From NCBI GenBank assembly GCA_963978895.1, contig OZ022240.1, forward strand, positions 14,265,720 to 14,329,719: a stretch of DNA of 64,000 bases. Direction: 5' to 3'. Numbering within the stretch: position 1 is the first letter of the stretch; each line of letters starts with the position of its first letter. The notes under the pieces were generated by a model. That model saw nothing but the letters and a program-made list of their open reading frames with translations. It made no database searches and had not been told where the DNA came from. Shown here in pieces: positions 1 to 9,739 of the stretch. The position numbers and the translations under genes were made by a program. The DNA comes from Erpobdella octoculata. Its lineage: Eukaryota > Annelida > Clitellata > Hirudinida > Erpobdellidae.

Positions 1-198
1 AACAAGTCCAGAGAAATAATATTTCACAGGCCGCGTACAAACGTCGACGTGCCCGAGCTACCTGGCGTCCCTCGTACGAGCATCAGACTCTTGGGGGTAA
101 CGTTAAATAATAAGTTTTCAATGGAGGAACATGTATCCGACATAATATCCTCATCGGCTCGAGCACTTTATGGACTCCGTGTGTTGCGCTCTCATTAG
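1..198 (+). pseudogene. LINE reverse transcriptase fragment
   Basis: Frame 1 is open from the window edge to a TAG at 196-198. It reads as the stretch just after the palm domain of CR1/jockey-like LINE reverse transcriptases. Recognisable pieces are VPELPGVPRTSIRLLGVTL, then a KFSMEEHV block and an ALYGLRVLRSH block. The element continues to the left of the window and ends at the stop, with no downstream coding remnant attached. It is a dead fragment. The exact LINE clade is uncertain. Confidence 0.75.
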
Positions 199-1229
199 TC
201 AGCAAGAAATAAATTTAACCGTGAAAAAATCCTAGCAAGCACTTATTATATATCGTTGGAAAGGTATGAATTAGGAGAATATGAAAAACGGAATTCTATA
301 ACTGTATAACAATGCGGGGGAGTGTAGGATAACAAAATAACAAGATGGCCGACAATTCGAAAATATCTTTCCAAAACAATTATTTATAACAATGTTACAA
401 CTTGCCTTTAATAGTCTTAAAGCAGTGCTGCTCGAATAAATTTCAAAACAAAATTTTTTAATAAAATATTTGAAGAAAAAGTTGAAAAACCACAGAAATT
501 TATAGACCCTACTCCCCATGGGCTGGATGACATTGGTAATGAGGGCCTTTTAAAGCTAGTCCAGTAGTACTTAGATCCACTGGTATAATTTGATCTTGAT
601 TATGAATTTTGCGATATCAGCCATTTGGAAAATGGCTTTTTATGGTTTTCAAAAGTCATTACTGCCAAAATTGAACCTATGAACAACAATCAAATACAAA
701 CTAGTTTCAGAATATGTTTATTCACATGCATCTATAAATAATTTCCAATTTCAACATATAATACAAAAAACAAACAGAAAAACAACAGAAACACTAGAAA
801 TAACAATTTTTATTTCATGCCATGGAAATTGCAAGACATTATTCTTAGATTCTTGATTGTAAACATCCAGCATATTGTGAATAATCATTTTTATAAATTA
901 AAAAATATTGATATTTTGAGTCATTGGTTTCACCTAGTTGCCCAATTTATTGCCTAATGCCTGGTTAATCACAGGGAGTGCCACGTGAAGGTTGACTCGT
1001 ACTCACCACCTAATATACAAACAACATACAAACAAGAAACATATCAGCATATGTACATATTTACATCTAAATATACACACACCTCTAGGTTTGCTGGAAT
1101 ATTTGGAAACACATTAAGAAAATCATAAATTTAACATGTGCACACATCTAGCTTTAAAAAAAAATTAAAATACATACATAAAATATAAAACACATACACA
1201 CAAATGACTAGTTAGTTTACCCTTCAGCC
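199..1229. other. no gene seen; AT-rich intergenic DNA
   Basis: The short ORF on - at 271-519 has low-complexity Phe/Lys composition and no family resemblance. I see no exon, RNA gene or terminal repeat here. Confidence 0.5.
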
Positions 1230-1350
1230 CGGTTTAATCGCAACTGTTAGGTGGTGGTATATTTAATTAAATTCCGAGTCCGGTTAAACCGAAACTGTCA
1301 GGTGGTGGTATGTTTAATTAAATTCCAAGTCCGGCTTAACTGCAACTGTT
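1230..1350. repeat. 51 bp tandem repeat, about 2.4 copies
   Basis: Units start at 1230, 1281 and 1332 with CGGTTTAATCGCAACTG, CGGTTAAACCGAAACTG and CGGCTTAACTGCAACTG. Each of the first two continues into GGTGGTGGTATRTTTAATTA. The third is cut short. Confidence 0.8.
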
Positions 1351-1629
1351 CGTATCTTCATTTAGGACTAATTGACTAGGTCGTTTGCCCTCAAATTTTC
1401 AAAAACCAAAATTAAGCCAGCATAAATGAAGCTGTTATCAAACATTCAGATCTTCAGTTTGAATGATACTATAACCACAACTGATAAATGCTTTCAGTGA
1501 GCTCATGAAAAAGTCAGACTAGAATATCAAATAACTACAATCAAAACGTCAAAAACTAAAATTGCTGTCTAAGTTCGAAAGCAGCAAGAAATATTAAATT
1601 TCTTCCACATAGAAGAAATTAATGTCTTC

Positions 1630-2292
1630 ATAAAAAAAACTGTGGATCATTGTTCTCAACCACATGTTCTGTGCCACAAGATTCTTCACTGTCACTGCTT
1701 ATATTATTTGTTTCATCTGATGTTACACCGCCATTTGAGCAATCCGTTCCATGACAATTTCCGCACACAGAAACACAGTGCCTATTGTTTCGCAGATATG
1801 AACACACTTGGATGAGCAGTTTCCATTACAATAGCATCGAACAAACTTCAGGACTGACTAAGGTGCAATGTCACCCACTATTTTCACGGGTTTTAAGCAG
1901 CTTTCAACTGATTACCAGTCCCAGTCGGTTGCCTTCAAGGCTACTTTGTCCAGAGTCCCCAAATCACAGCATGCAAATGAACGCATCGGACATGCAGGTG
2001 AGCAGCACATTCTGATAGTGGCAGCCTTTCTGGTTGAAAACGATGACAGAGCCAATTTGAAATATGACTCATACCGTAAATCAGCCAATCTTTCTCCTAC
2101 TTTCCCTCCATACAGACTGACCAACAGGCTAGAACCAGCTCTGCGCACCTCATCATCCGTAGCATTGCTTCTTTGCAGAGCCATGCGGCACGACAAATGC
2201 AATTTAATTACATGTTTGTTGTAGTGCACATTAATATAATTTACCAAATCACAACAACCGGTAACTTCCAGTTTTTTAAATACAGTGGGCAA
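1630..2292 (-). pseudogene. C-terminal remnant of a repeat-element protein with Cys-rich tail
   Basis: On the minus strand, 2292-1912 encodes a segment with TGCCDLVNYINVHYNKHV, then SNATDDEVRRAGSSLLVSLY, then a GERLADLRYESY block. After frameshifts it continues into a Cys-rich tail (FVRCYCNGNCSSKC, then RNNRHCVSVCGNCHGTDC) and an acidic Ser/Glu end that stops near 1632. From memory, proteins with a GCDT motif, a YGG-LRY block and a CxC-type tail are abundant repeat-borne proteins in invertebrates. I do not know a reliable name. The frameshifts show it is decayed. A probable sibling of the upstream half lies on - at 21270-21830. Confidence 0.5.
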
Positions 2293-2814
2293 GGCTCCTA
2301 CAACTTCAGCGTGTGTTCAGAAATGCTTACAAAATGAACATTTTAAAAAATATGAATTTATTTCTGTTTCCTCAGAAATTACAGAAGAAGATATCTCAGT
2401 CCTCACTTCCTCTTCTTCATACATACATGTTCTACACTTCTGCACCACTAGACTAGACAAAAGATGTAGCAAACTTCCAGTGAGAACGGAAAAGAAAATA
2501 GCAATTTTCTAAAAAATTGTTTCTGTTGATATTTTTTAATTTGTCTTATTTATCTTTCAAATAGACCTAATCTAAACGTATACTAGTCGCCAAGCACAGA
2601 AGCGAACGACACTAATTTTACTAACTATCGCCCATCAAACTAAATGCCGTATAACTCACGACATACAACTCCGATTTTTATAGAATTTAGAATGCTATGT
2701 TCTTATTACTATTTTACACCTAATCTGAAAATTCTATGCTTGCTAGGATTTTTCACACTTCCAATGCAACGAAATTTTCTACGTTCTGACTACATGGAAT
2801 GAAGAATCGAGAAC

Positions 2815-3028
2815 TACAAACAGTCTTCAACTCTACGGTGATGGCAAGCCTTCTGATTTGCATATTTTATTAACTGTAAACGCTAAAAACTCTGTATTTC
2901 ATTTTATTTTTCAGTTTATTTTATTTTTTTTTATTTTTTTTAATTATTACTTATTGATTTATTTATTGCTGTAAGCCATTGTGGTCTGACAATCGTCTGA
3001 ATAAAAACGAATTGAATTGAATTGAATT
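2815..3028 (+). mobile_element. LINE 3' terminal fragment with GAATT repeats
   Basis: A T-rich stretch leads to GTAAGCCATTGTGGTCTGAC, then AATAAA-like sequence, and ends in four short GAATT-type repeats at about 3008-3028. Such short terminal repeats are typical of CR1-like LINE 3' ends. Confidence 0.5.
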
Positions 3029-3061
3029 AACCACTTTCATATCTTTTCTGTTAAGCATTCT

Positions 3062-3196
3062 TTTTCAAAACGCTCTTTTTCTTACTCTGGTCCCTATCTC
3101 TGGAACTTTCTTCCTACTTCTCTAACTAAATCTACTTCTCTCACAGTTTCTCTTAAGTCTTATTTATTTAAAAAGTTCGTTTCCGAGCGCTCTTGA
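3062..3196 (+). pseudogene. LINE ORF2 C-terminal fragment
   Basis: One open frame reads KRSFSYSGPYLWNFLPTSL, then SLTVSLKSYLFKKF, to a TGA at 3194-3196. This matches the conserved C-terminus of CR1/jockey-like LINE polyproteins (R-x-F-x-x-x-G-P-x-x-W-N-x-L-P). It lies about 200 bp upstream of the RNF7 start codon, so it may sit inside that gene's promoter region. Confidence 0.7.
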
Positions 3197-3400
3197 ACGA
3201 TATGAAATAGCGCTAAAAAAACCAAAGCGCAAAACAATGTTCTATGCTTTTAGTTGTTTACTTTTTGTTCAATATTAGCTCTTGTCTCCGGTGCGAATGT
3301 CTGCTCTTATAAAAAAAAAGTAGTAGTCACTCCTATATATATATATATTCTATATTGAAATAGAGTAGTTTGTATTTTTCGAAGTATCACCAGCGTGATT

Positions 3401-6400
3401 ATGGACGTTGATGATAGCTCTGCCGATGGAACGGGTAATAAGTCTTCCGGTGAGAAGATGTTCGTACTGAAAAAATGGAATGCTGTGGCAATGTGGAGCT
3501 GGGACGTTGAATGTGATACCTGCGCTATTTGCAGAGTTCAGGTTATGGGTTAGTATTGTAGTAGGGGATAAAGTTCTAGTATAGCGTCATGAGCCGATTT
3601 CGATGAGAAATGACCGGTTTTTTAACTTAAATGAAATTTAAAACATAAGTAAAGACCAATTACGGTAATCTTTCCCACGGACGGCCCGTGTAGCGGATTA
3701 ATACATAATTCTCGGCTATAATTAACTATAAACACGATGAAAAGTAAACACTAGTTTAAAAACTATGATAATTAGTACAAATAATTTATTTAAAATGGGA
3801 AAATGTTATATAAAATTATTTTAATTAAATAAATAATGTAATTATAATTTAAAAAATTTTACATAGACAAAATTTGAGTTTTAAGGAAAAGTGTAAACGA
3901 AGGAATCGCGTAGCGTGTTATATAACGTTATAACTATTACCACGGCGGTAGGCGCCGGTATGCGATTTTTTTATTAATTTTATTTTTTACACTATATAGT
4001 ATATTCAAACTCAGAATTTGTACCTTTGTTTAAAATATTAGTAAAATTAAAAAAAAATTATATTGAAACTTTTTATGCGACTACCTAGGATAGGGGTAGG
4101 GATAGGGTTATGGGTAGGGGCAGGGATAGGGTTATGGGTAGGGGTATGGATAGGGTTAGGGGTAGGGATAGGGTTATGGCAGTTATGGGTAGGGTAAGGG
4201 TTAGGGTAGGGTTAAGGGTTGGGTAAGGTAAGGTTAGGGGTATAGTTTCATTTTAATACGGGATTGCAATTTTACAGATTGCAATCACGGCGAACCGCCG
4301 GGGCAATAGCAGCGACCTTATATAAAGTGACAAGCGGGTTTACTTCGTTGTTTCTCTCGCCTTTTGTTCTTTATCGTTTTACATAGAAAGAGTTTTAAAA
4401 TTAAAATTTAATTTTTTTATAACTGAGTTTGTTTTTTAAATAAAATTTTATTATAAACTAATTTTTTTTTTTTATTTCATTCATACGATCATCGTACCTC
4501 ACCACTCACAACTACGATGTAAATAGTGCTTGGAAGGGTACTGCTTACCGTTTTCAAAGTCTCTCAAATTACGATAAATGTTTTTTTTTAAATTAAATTT
4601 GATATTAAATTTGTTTTTTTAGGTTATTGTAACAAAATAAAAATAATACGACTATTTTTTCGGCACGGGCCGTCCGTAGGAAAGATTACCCCAATTACAA
4701 CATAAATAATTAATAAACCAGAAATTATAGCACTTTAGAACATTCAAAATTGCTCCCGAAGCTAATGTAGTTCCCGGTGAAGATCTATTTTTGTCAATAG
4801 CGATAGGAGTGAACAGTTGGAATAAAGAAAATAAAAAATAAACACATTTCAAATAGAAATAGACAATTTAGGAAAAGAAATAAAAAAAATTAAATTATTG
4901 AAGCTAAAAATTGAAAAATAATAGTTTGTTTTACAAGTACGAGTTTCGTAACCTGCTCCATGTCTAAAACAGTTTCTTGAAATTTTTTTTTTTTTTATAA
5001 TAGTTTATAGTCCTTTACACTAGGTGTTTTAAGACTGAAATGGCTGTGTAGGAAGCACCTAAGTACTTCCTGTCATAGATCATATTTGATCTTTTCAACT
5101 GTCCCTCCTCCTTTATCCAGGCTTGGGACTGGCTCGCATATAGCGAGGCGGAGTTAGTTTCTTTAAATGTGGCGATTCAGTATATATGCCTTAAGACAAA
5201 TAAAAAAAAAATAAGAACAATAAATTAGCAGCCAAATACCAAGAAAAAATGAAAGTAAAAGTACTTGGTTGTCTTTATTACGGTTTCGACCATATTTTTC
5301 GGAGCAGAAATTCTGAGTTTTAGAGGTCATGATGGCATTGATGGCTACCAGAATCATGTGGAGAGCGAGCGACCAGGAAGAGAAGAGCAAGCAGGAGTGA
5401 GAAAGCGACCGGGAGCATGACAGCAAGCGGGGAAGGAAACAGGAGCAAGAGAAAAAACGATGGAAAAACCCCGGGCAAGGCCAAGTACCCGGCTAGTCAC
5501 AGATACATTTCCGCTATGCGCTTTGATTTTTAAAAATTTTAAATGCATATTAAATAATTAAACATTTATTTTTAACATTTAAAATTTATTTGTTATTTTA
5601 TTTTAGTATTAACCTTCCTTACTTTTCATTCCTTGAATTGTATTATTTCGTGTATCAACACTGCCTTTGGATATTTTTGCTTAAAGTTGGTTTTTAGTAA
5701 GTTTTTCTGTAAAAAATTTTTATAATTCATTTTCTGATAATGTTCTGACCTTATTCTATTAAACGCTTTTTAAAACGTGTTTTTTATCGAAATCGGCCCA
5801 TGAATACTAGAACTTTACCGTAGTAGGGTAATCTTTAATTTGGCAATCGAGTCAGAGAGGTTGTATTGACAGAAAAATATTTGCTAAAAGCGCACAATCA
5901 ATGACCCCGGCCCTAATCCTAACACTAACCCTAACCCTACCCAAATCCTACCCCTAACCCTGATTGTTTTTTGTCAATACAACTTCTCTTATGGGATTAC
6001 CCTTTAACTTTAAACGGAATAAGTGGTAAAGTTTCACATAAGCGGCTGTGGCTGATTCTTCCAATAAAAAAGTCCTATTTCGTACATTAACATAAAAAAA
6101 ACAAATGAACAAGATTGAAGTAAAAAAACATTTGTCGTAATTTTAGAGACTTTAAAAACGGTAAGTAGTACCCTTCGAAGCAATATTTACTTCGCAGTTG
6201 TGAGTGGTGAGGTCTGCTGAGGTTATGAATGAAATTAATAAAATTAGTTTCTAATATAATTTTATTTAAAAAAAAAACTATCAGTTATAAAAAAATTAAT
6301 TTTAAATTTCACCGCTTGGAAACTCTGAACGGTTTGCATGAAATAATAAAGTTTTAAATTATTAATATAAGTCTAGTTTCTTTGAATAAATAACATTTTA

Positions 6401-7588
6401 AATATATGAAACCCTCAAGAATAAAAGTAACAAAAAATAATTTATTCGAGACAATGTCGAAATTTGAATATTTCTAAGTGAACATTGTCTCGGCTTGTCA
6501 GTGTTTCCGACCATATTTTCAGCTATGGCGAGAGATCGAGTGATAGGAAAACCACAAATAACCCCACTAGTGACTTTGTAATTAGGTCTTTGTTAGTTAT
6601 TAAACCAGTAACACCATATATTCTTTATTTGTTCATTTTCAATATGTCTAATATGCCTTCGTTGCTGTTCTCTAACGATGGTTGCTACACATGCTCTTGT
6701 CAGAGCGCTGATCCATGCAGGTGTAGACTACTGTAACGCTGTTTTCGCAAACTCACCCAAAAACCTACTACAAAATTTTCAATCCGTGCTTCAAGCTGCA
6801 GACAGACTAGTTCTTAATCTACCAATGATGTCAAGTATCACCGATCTCATGCGAAATCACATTGGTTGTCATTGCAGCAACGTGTGCTGTTTAAATTATG
6901 CACTCTAGTGAAGAAATCGCTGACTGGAAAAGTGCCCACTTATTTGTCTGTAATGTGTACTAGTGTCTCGGTACTTGATTAGCGATCCGACTTCGTTCTG
7001 CCACCTATGGACATCTTCTAACTCCTGCTACATGAACCCGCTTGGGACGCAGAGGTTTTTACTATTCTGGGACCGACAGCCCGGAACAAACTTCCTCGCA
7101 ACCTCACAACTCCAAATTTGTGTTATATCCAATCTGTGTTATGGTGAATCATAGTGTGCATCCATTTTTTAGTATCCATCGTCCAATCTGTGTTATAACC
7201 GAATTTGTGCTTTATCCACACACGCAAAATCGAGGGTACAGTGTAGTAATTTTGTTTGGCTCATTTTGTTGGATTTATTTTGCAACAGCATTGAGTTTAG
7301 GCAACAGTTACTAAGTTAACCCTTGGAGGGCCGTGGAGAAAAAAAACTTTGTTGGCCATGTGGGGTGCCTGTGCACCCCAGAGTTAAAACGTAAGAAAAA
7401 ATTGATTCCAGAAACATTTATTGTGGTATGCTATGTTTTTATGTTGTGTAACAAGTTTTGGTAAATAAAAATAAACAATAAATGTTTCTGGAATAACTTT
7501 TGCTTATGTTTTAACTCTGGGGTGCACAGGCACCCCACATGGCCAATGAAGTTTTTTTTCTCCATAGACATAGATATACATATAATAA

Positions 7589-7627
<39 letters not shown>

Positions 7628-9136
7628 AATAAACATATAGACAGGCTTGCGGAGCCGTCGTTTTTTTTTTTTGCTCGGCTTTGGCTCCCTATAAAGGGGG
7701 TGTCACACGAGACAAACTTGCGCAAACGTTTGACTTCAGTCAATTTTTAACTGTTTATACTTACACTTTATAAGTTTATTTACTCTACTTATATGACAAT
7801 TGTTAAATATTAAAACCGATCATTTTGTTTTTAGTCGATTTTAAATGTATACGAAAGGGTACGTTTTGTTTTTTGGCGCAGCAAAAATTTAATTTTAAAT
7901 GCTTGATGAAATTGTTTCATGGAGTTAAAATGTTTTTACTATAAAGTTAACAAAATAATATGCAATTTAAAAATTGTAATTATTTTATAAGAATATAAAC
8001 ACTCATCAAACGAAAGCAAATGTTGAAGCGCATTTTTTTATTACAACTTTCATCTCTAGTGTGCATTTGGAACATAATTGTATTATTTTTAAATGCAATT
8101 TTAAAAATTTTGAATAAAATAAAAAAAGTCCAAAAATAACAATGTAACCAAAAACAGATTTTGGCAGGTAAACAAAATAAAACGAAACAAAACGAAAACA
8201 ATTCATTAAAGATTTCTTGTGGTGATGTGTGCGCACGCTAACATTTGATTGAAGGCTGTTGCTGTTGTGACGTTCGTAAAATATTAAAACATTTCAAATT
8301 TGAGGGAGATAAACAATCAAATTATTTTAGAATTTGAAAGCTTTTCATCTTGAAAAAAATTTAGCTCATATAAAAAATTTTGAGAGCCGGAGCCGCCAGA
8401 TATTTTCGGCTCTGGGTCGGGCTCCCACAAAGATTAGCGGCTATTCGGCTCGGCTCCGCAAGCCTACATATAGATATATATGTATGTAATAAATTGAGAA
8501 TATTGCTTTATAGCAGTTGATAACAATTTTGGTTTGTGGAACATAGTTGGCCAAGAGGGGTGCAAGTACACCCCATTGACATTATTTGCTTTCCATTTTA
8601 TCACCAATAAGTCAACTTACGTTTACCATTACACGTCGGCGTCTGAAATTTCCTTGTGATAAATTACAGGAAATTAGTGGCTTTTGCGGCTGCTAGTTTC
8701 ATTGCCCCATCTATTTTTTTATATGTGGGGTGCACGAGCACCCCGCAGGCCCTCCAAGGGTCAAGTTATTAAATGAATTAATTTGATAAATTATGACATT
8801 TCAGATGCATGTCTAAGATGCCAAGCAGATAACAAGCAAGATGAATGTGTTGGTATGTCATGTCACTACTTGTTTATAAAAAATGCTTAGGTGTAATTGT
8901 ATTTGGAATGATGTGGCTGTCAGTCCAATCTGTAATTTATTAAATTTTGAGATAGGCTGAATAAGAACTATTTTATTTATAAACATTCTGATATTAGAAT
9001 TTTCTTTATTTTTACAGTAGTGTGGGGTGAATGCAACCACTCTTTCCACAATTGCTGCATGGCATTGTGGGTCAAACAGAACAATAGATGTCCTCTATGT
9101 CAGCATGATTGGGTTGTTCAAAGAATTGGAAAATGA
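3401..9136 (+). CDS. RNF7: RING-box protein 2 (RNF7/RBX2/SAG), three exons
   Basis: Coding exons are 3401-3548, 8805-8852 and 9018-9136, giving 104 residues. RNF7 is the small RING-H2 subunit of cullin-RING E3 ligases (mainly CUL5 type) that recruits the E2; it acts in nucleus and cytoplasm. Visible signatures are [20 protein letters not shown] (exon 1), the [12 protein letters not shown] block (exon 2), then [20 protein letters not shown] and [15 protein letters not shown] (exon 3). All expected Cys/His zinc ligands are present, and the length is near the 113 aa of human RNF7. Exons join in frame (GG|GTTAGT with TTTCAG|AT; GTTG|GTATGT with TACAG|TA). The ATG at 3401 follows AT-rich 5' DNA and opens an acidic N-terminus. 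Intron 1 is 5.3 kb and full of transposons, one starting 16 nt after the donor. The coding sequence is intact, so I expect a functional gene. Confidence 0.97.
3664..4690. mobile_element. nested TIR element with 8 bp TSD
   Basis: The ends are GGTAATCTTTCCCACGGACG and, on -, GGTAATCTTTCCTACGGACG, followed by GCCCGTG on both sides (27 bp TIR, one mismatch). The TSD is CCAATTAC at 3656-3663 and 4691-4698, identical. Termini beginning GG with an 8 bp TSD recall Merlin-type elements, but no transposase is present to test this. It carries degenerate telomere-like repeats inside. Confidence 0.85.
4084..4250 (+). repeat. degenerate telomere-like GGGTTA/GGGTAG repeats
   Basis: Runs such as GGGATAGGGTTATGGGTAGG and GGGTAAGGGTTAGGGTAGGG fill this interval inside the 3664-4690 transposon. 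Units are irregular, so this is interstitial telomere-like DNA carried by the element rather than a chromosome end. Confidence 0.8.
5355..5496 (+). mobile_element. truncated non-autonomous Helitron, 3' end
   Basis: A GC-rich segment with AGCGACCGGGAGC-type units runs into CCCCGGGCAAGGCCAAGTAC and ends CTAG (5493-5496) followed by T. This is a decayed version of the hairpin plus CTAG terminus seen intact at 37861, 38408 and 50012. Confidence 0.7.
5827..6010. mobile_element. small telomere-repeat-bearing inverted-repeat element
   Basis: The outer ends are inverted: GGTAATCTTTAATTTGGCAA at left and, on -, GGTAATCCCATAAGAGAAG at right. Both then share TTGTATTGACA. The interior holds CCTAACACTAACCCTAACCC. 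The motif GCGCACAATCAATGACCCC near 5890 recurs near 15930 and 16080. Confidence 0.6.
6100..6260 (-). repeat. inverted copy of DNA at 4480-4610
   Basis: Read on -, this interval matches the CACCACTCACAACTACGATG to AAAGTCTCTCAAATTACGAT stretch near 4500-4575. It looks like a fragment of the same transposon family as 3664-4690. Confidence 0.6.
6690..7120 (+). pseudogene. LINE ORF2 C-terminal fragment
   Basis: The + frame at 6690-6900 reads [20 protein letters not shown], then [16 protein letters not shown]. After frameshifts it continues as [19 protein letters not shown] (about 6920-6978) and [20 protein letters not shown] (about 7045-7105). These are in the correct order for the C-terminal half of CR1/jockey-like LINEs. 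Several frameshifts make it dead. It lies inside RNF7 intron 1. Confidence 0.75.
7320..8760. mobile_element. piggyBac-like TTAA element, non-autonomous
   Basis: The left end is TTAA (7316-7319) then CCCTTGGAGGGCC. The right end is GGCCCTCCAAGGG then TCAA (8761-8764), a mutated TTAA. Sub-terminal inverted blocks with GGGGTGCCTGTGCACCCC flank the interior near 7360, 7525 and 8730. Termini starting CCC next to TTAA fit piggyBac. There is no transposase. It is interrupted by the hAT element at 7642-8466. Confidence 0.75.
7642..8466. mobile_element. hAT non-autonomous element nested in the piggyBac-like element
   Basis: The left TIR is CAGGCTTGCGGAGCCG. The right TIR is CGGCTCCGCAAGCCTA. The TSD CATATAGA is perfect at 7634-7641 and 8467-8474. 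The 8 bp TSD and CAGG-type end are diagnostic of hAT. The interior is AT-rich and non-coding. Confidence 0.9.
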
Positions 9137-9540
9137 TAATCTACAGATAGTAAAAGAAAGTTCAAAAATAGGGTAGGTGATTAAAACACTTTAATTTTAA
9201 ATGAAACACTTTAAAACTCATTAACGTATGAGTTTTTAACAAACTATATGAATAGTGTTTGACTAATATTTCTACAAATTCCGAACCTGCTAGAGGTAAT
9301 AAAATGTTGTCCACGGCACAATAATGCTCTAAGAAAAATTTTCATGGAAAAATTCATTTGTGTGTTTTTAAATCTCTTGTATTAACTTCACTGTGTTTGT
9401 TTGCTTGAAACATGCCTTGAGACCTTTTATTGCTTAAAACATACTTTTCTTTATCCAATCGAACTAAAATTTAGTGTATTGAATTGTCATCAATGACAGT
9501 GCATTCTATTAAGTTTTCAGATTTATTGGACAAACTTTAA

Positions 9541-9735
9541 CCCTGCTACTACCAATGGGGTCAAAAACGACCTCAGATGTACTTTGAAAAGCTGCCCTTG
9601 CTACATCCATGATCAGAATTCAGTGAAGTTTGTGACTTTGTACAAATGTACCCCTTTACAAGACCCTTGAATTTTTAAATTAGGTCACACAATTTCATCG
9701 AATTCTGAGCATTGTTACCCTTGGTAGTAGCAGAG
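9541..9735. mobile_element. 195 bp TTAA MITE
   Basis: Perfect TTAA flanks (9537-9540, 9736-9739) bracket TIRs CCCTGCTACTACCAATGGGG and, on -, CTCTGCTACTACCAAGGGT. It is a short piggyBac-type MITE 400 bp downstream of RNF7. Confidence 0.8.
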
Positions 9736-9739
9736 TTAA

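Larger units (their letters stand above)
3565..5819. mobile_element. TIR DNA transposon in RNF7 intron 1
   Basis: The left end starts GGGATAAAGTTCTAGTAT and the right end, read on -, starts GGTAAAGTTCTAGTATTC. Both continue to GCCGATTTCGAT. Both sides carry GTAGTAG (3558-3564 and 5820-5826), a 7 bp TSD. No transposase remains. It contains a second element (3664-4690) and a Helitron end (5355-5496). A related end lies near 16204-16230. Confidence 0.8.

Noticed and set aside
4084..4250. true telomere or chromosome end
   Set aside because: Repeats are degenerate, internal, and lie between TIRs with a TSD.
5163..5548. minus-strand ORFs with Ser/Arg/Pro composition
   Set aside because: They cover a Helitron end and its GC-rich units.
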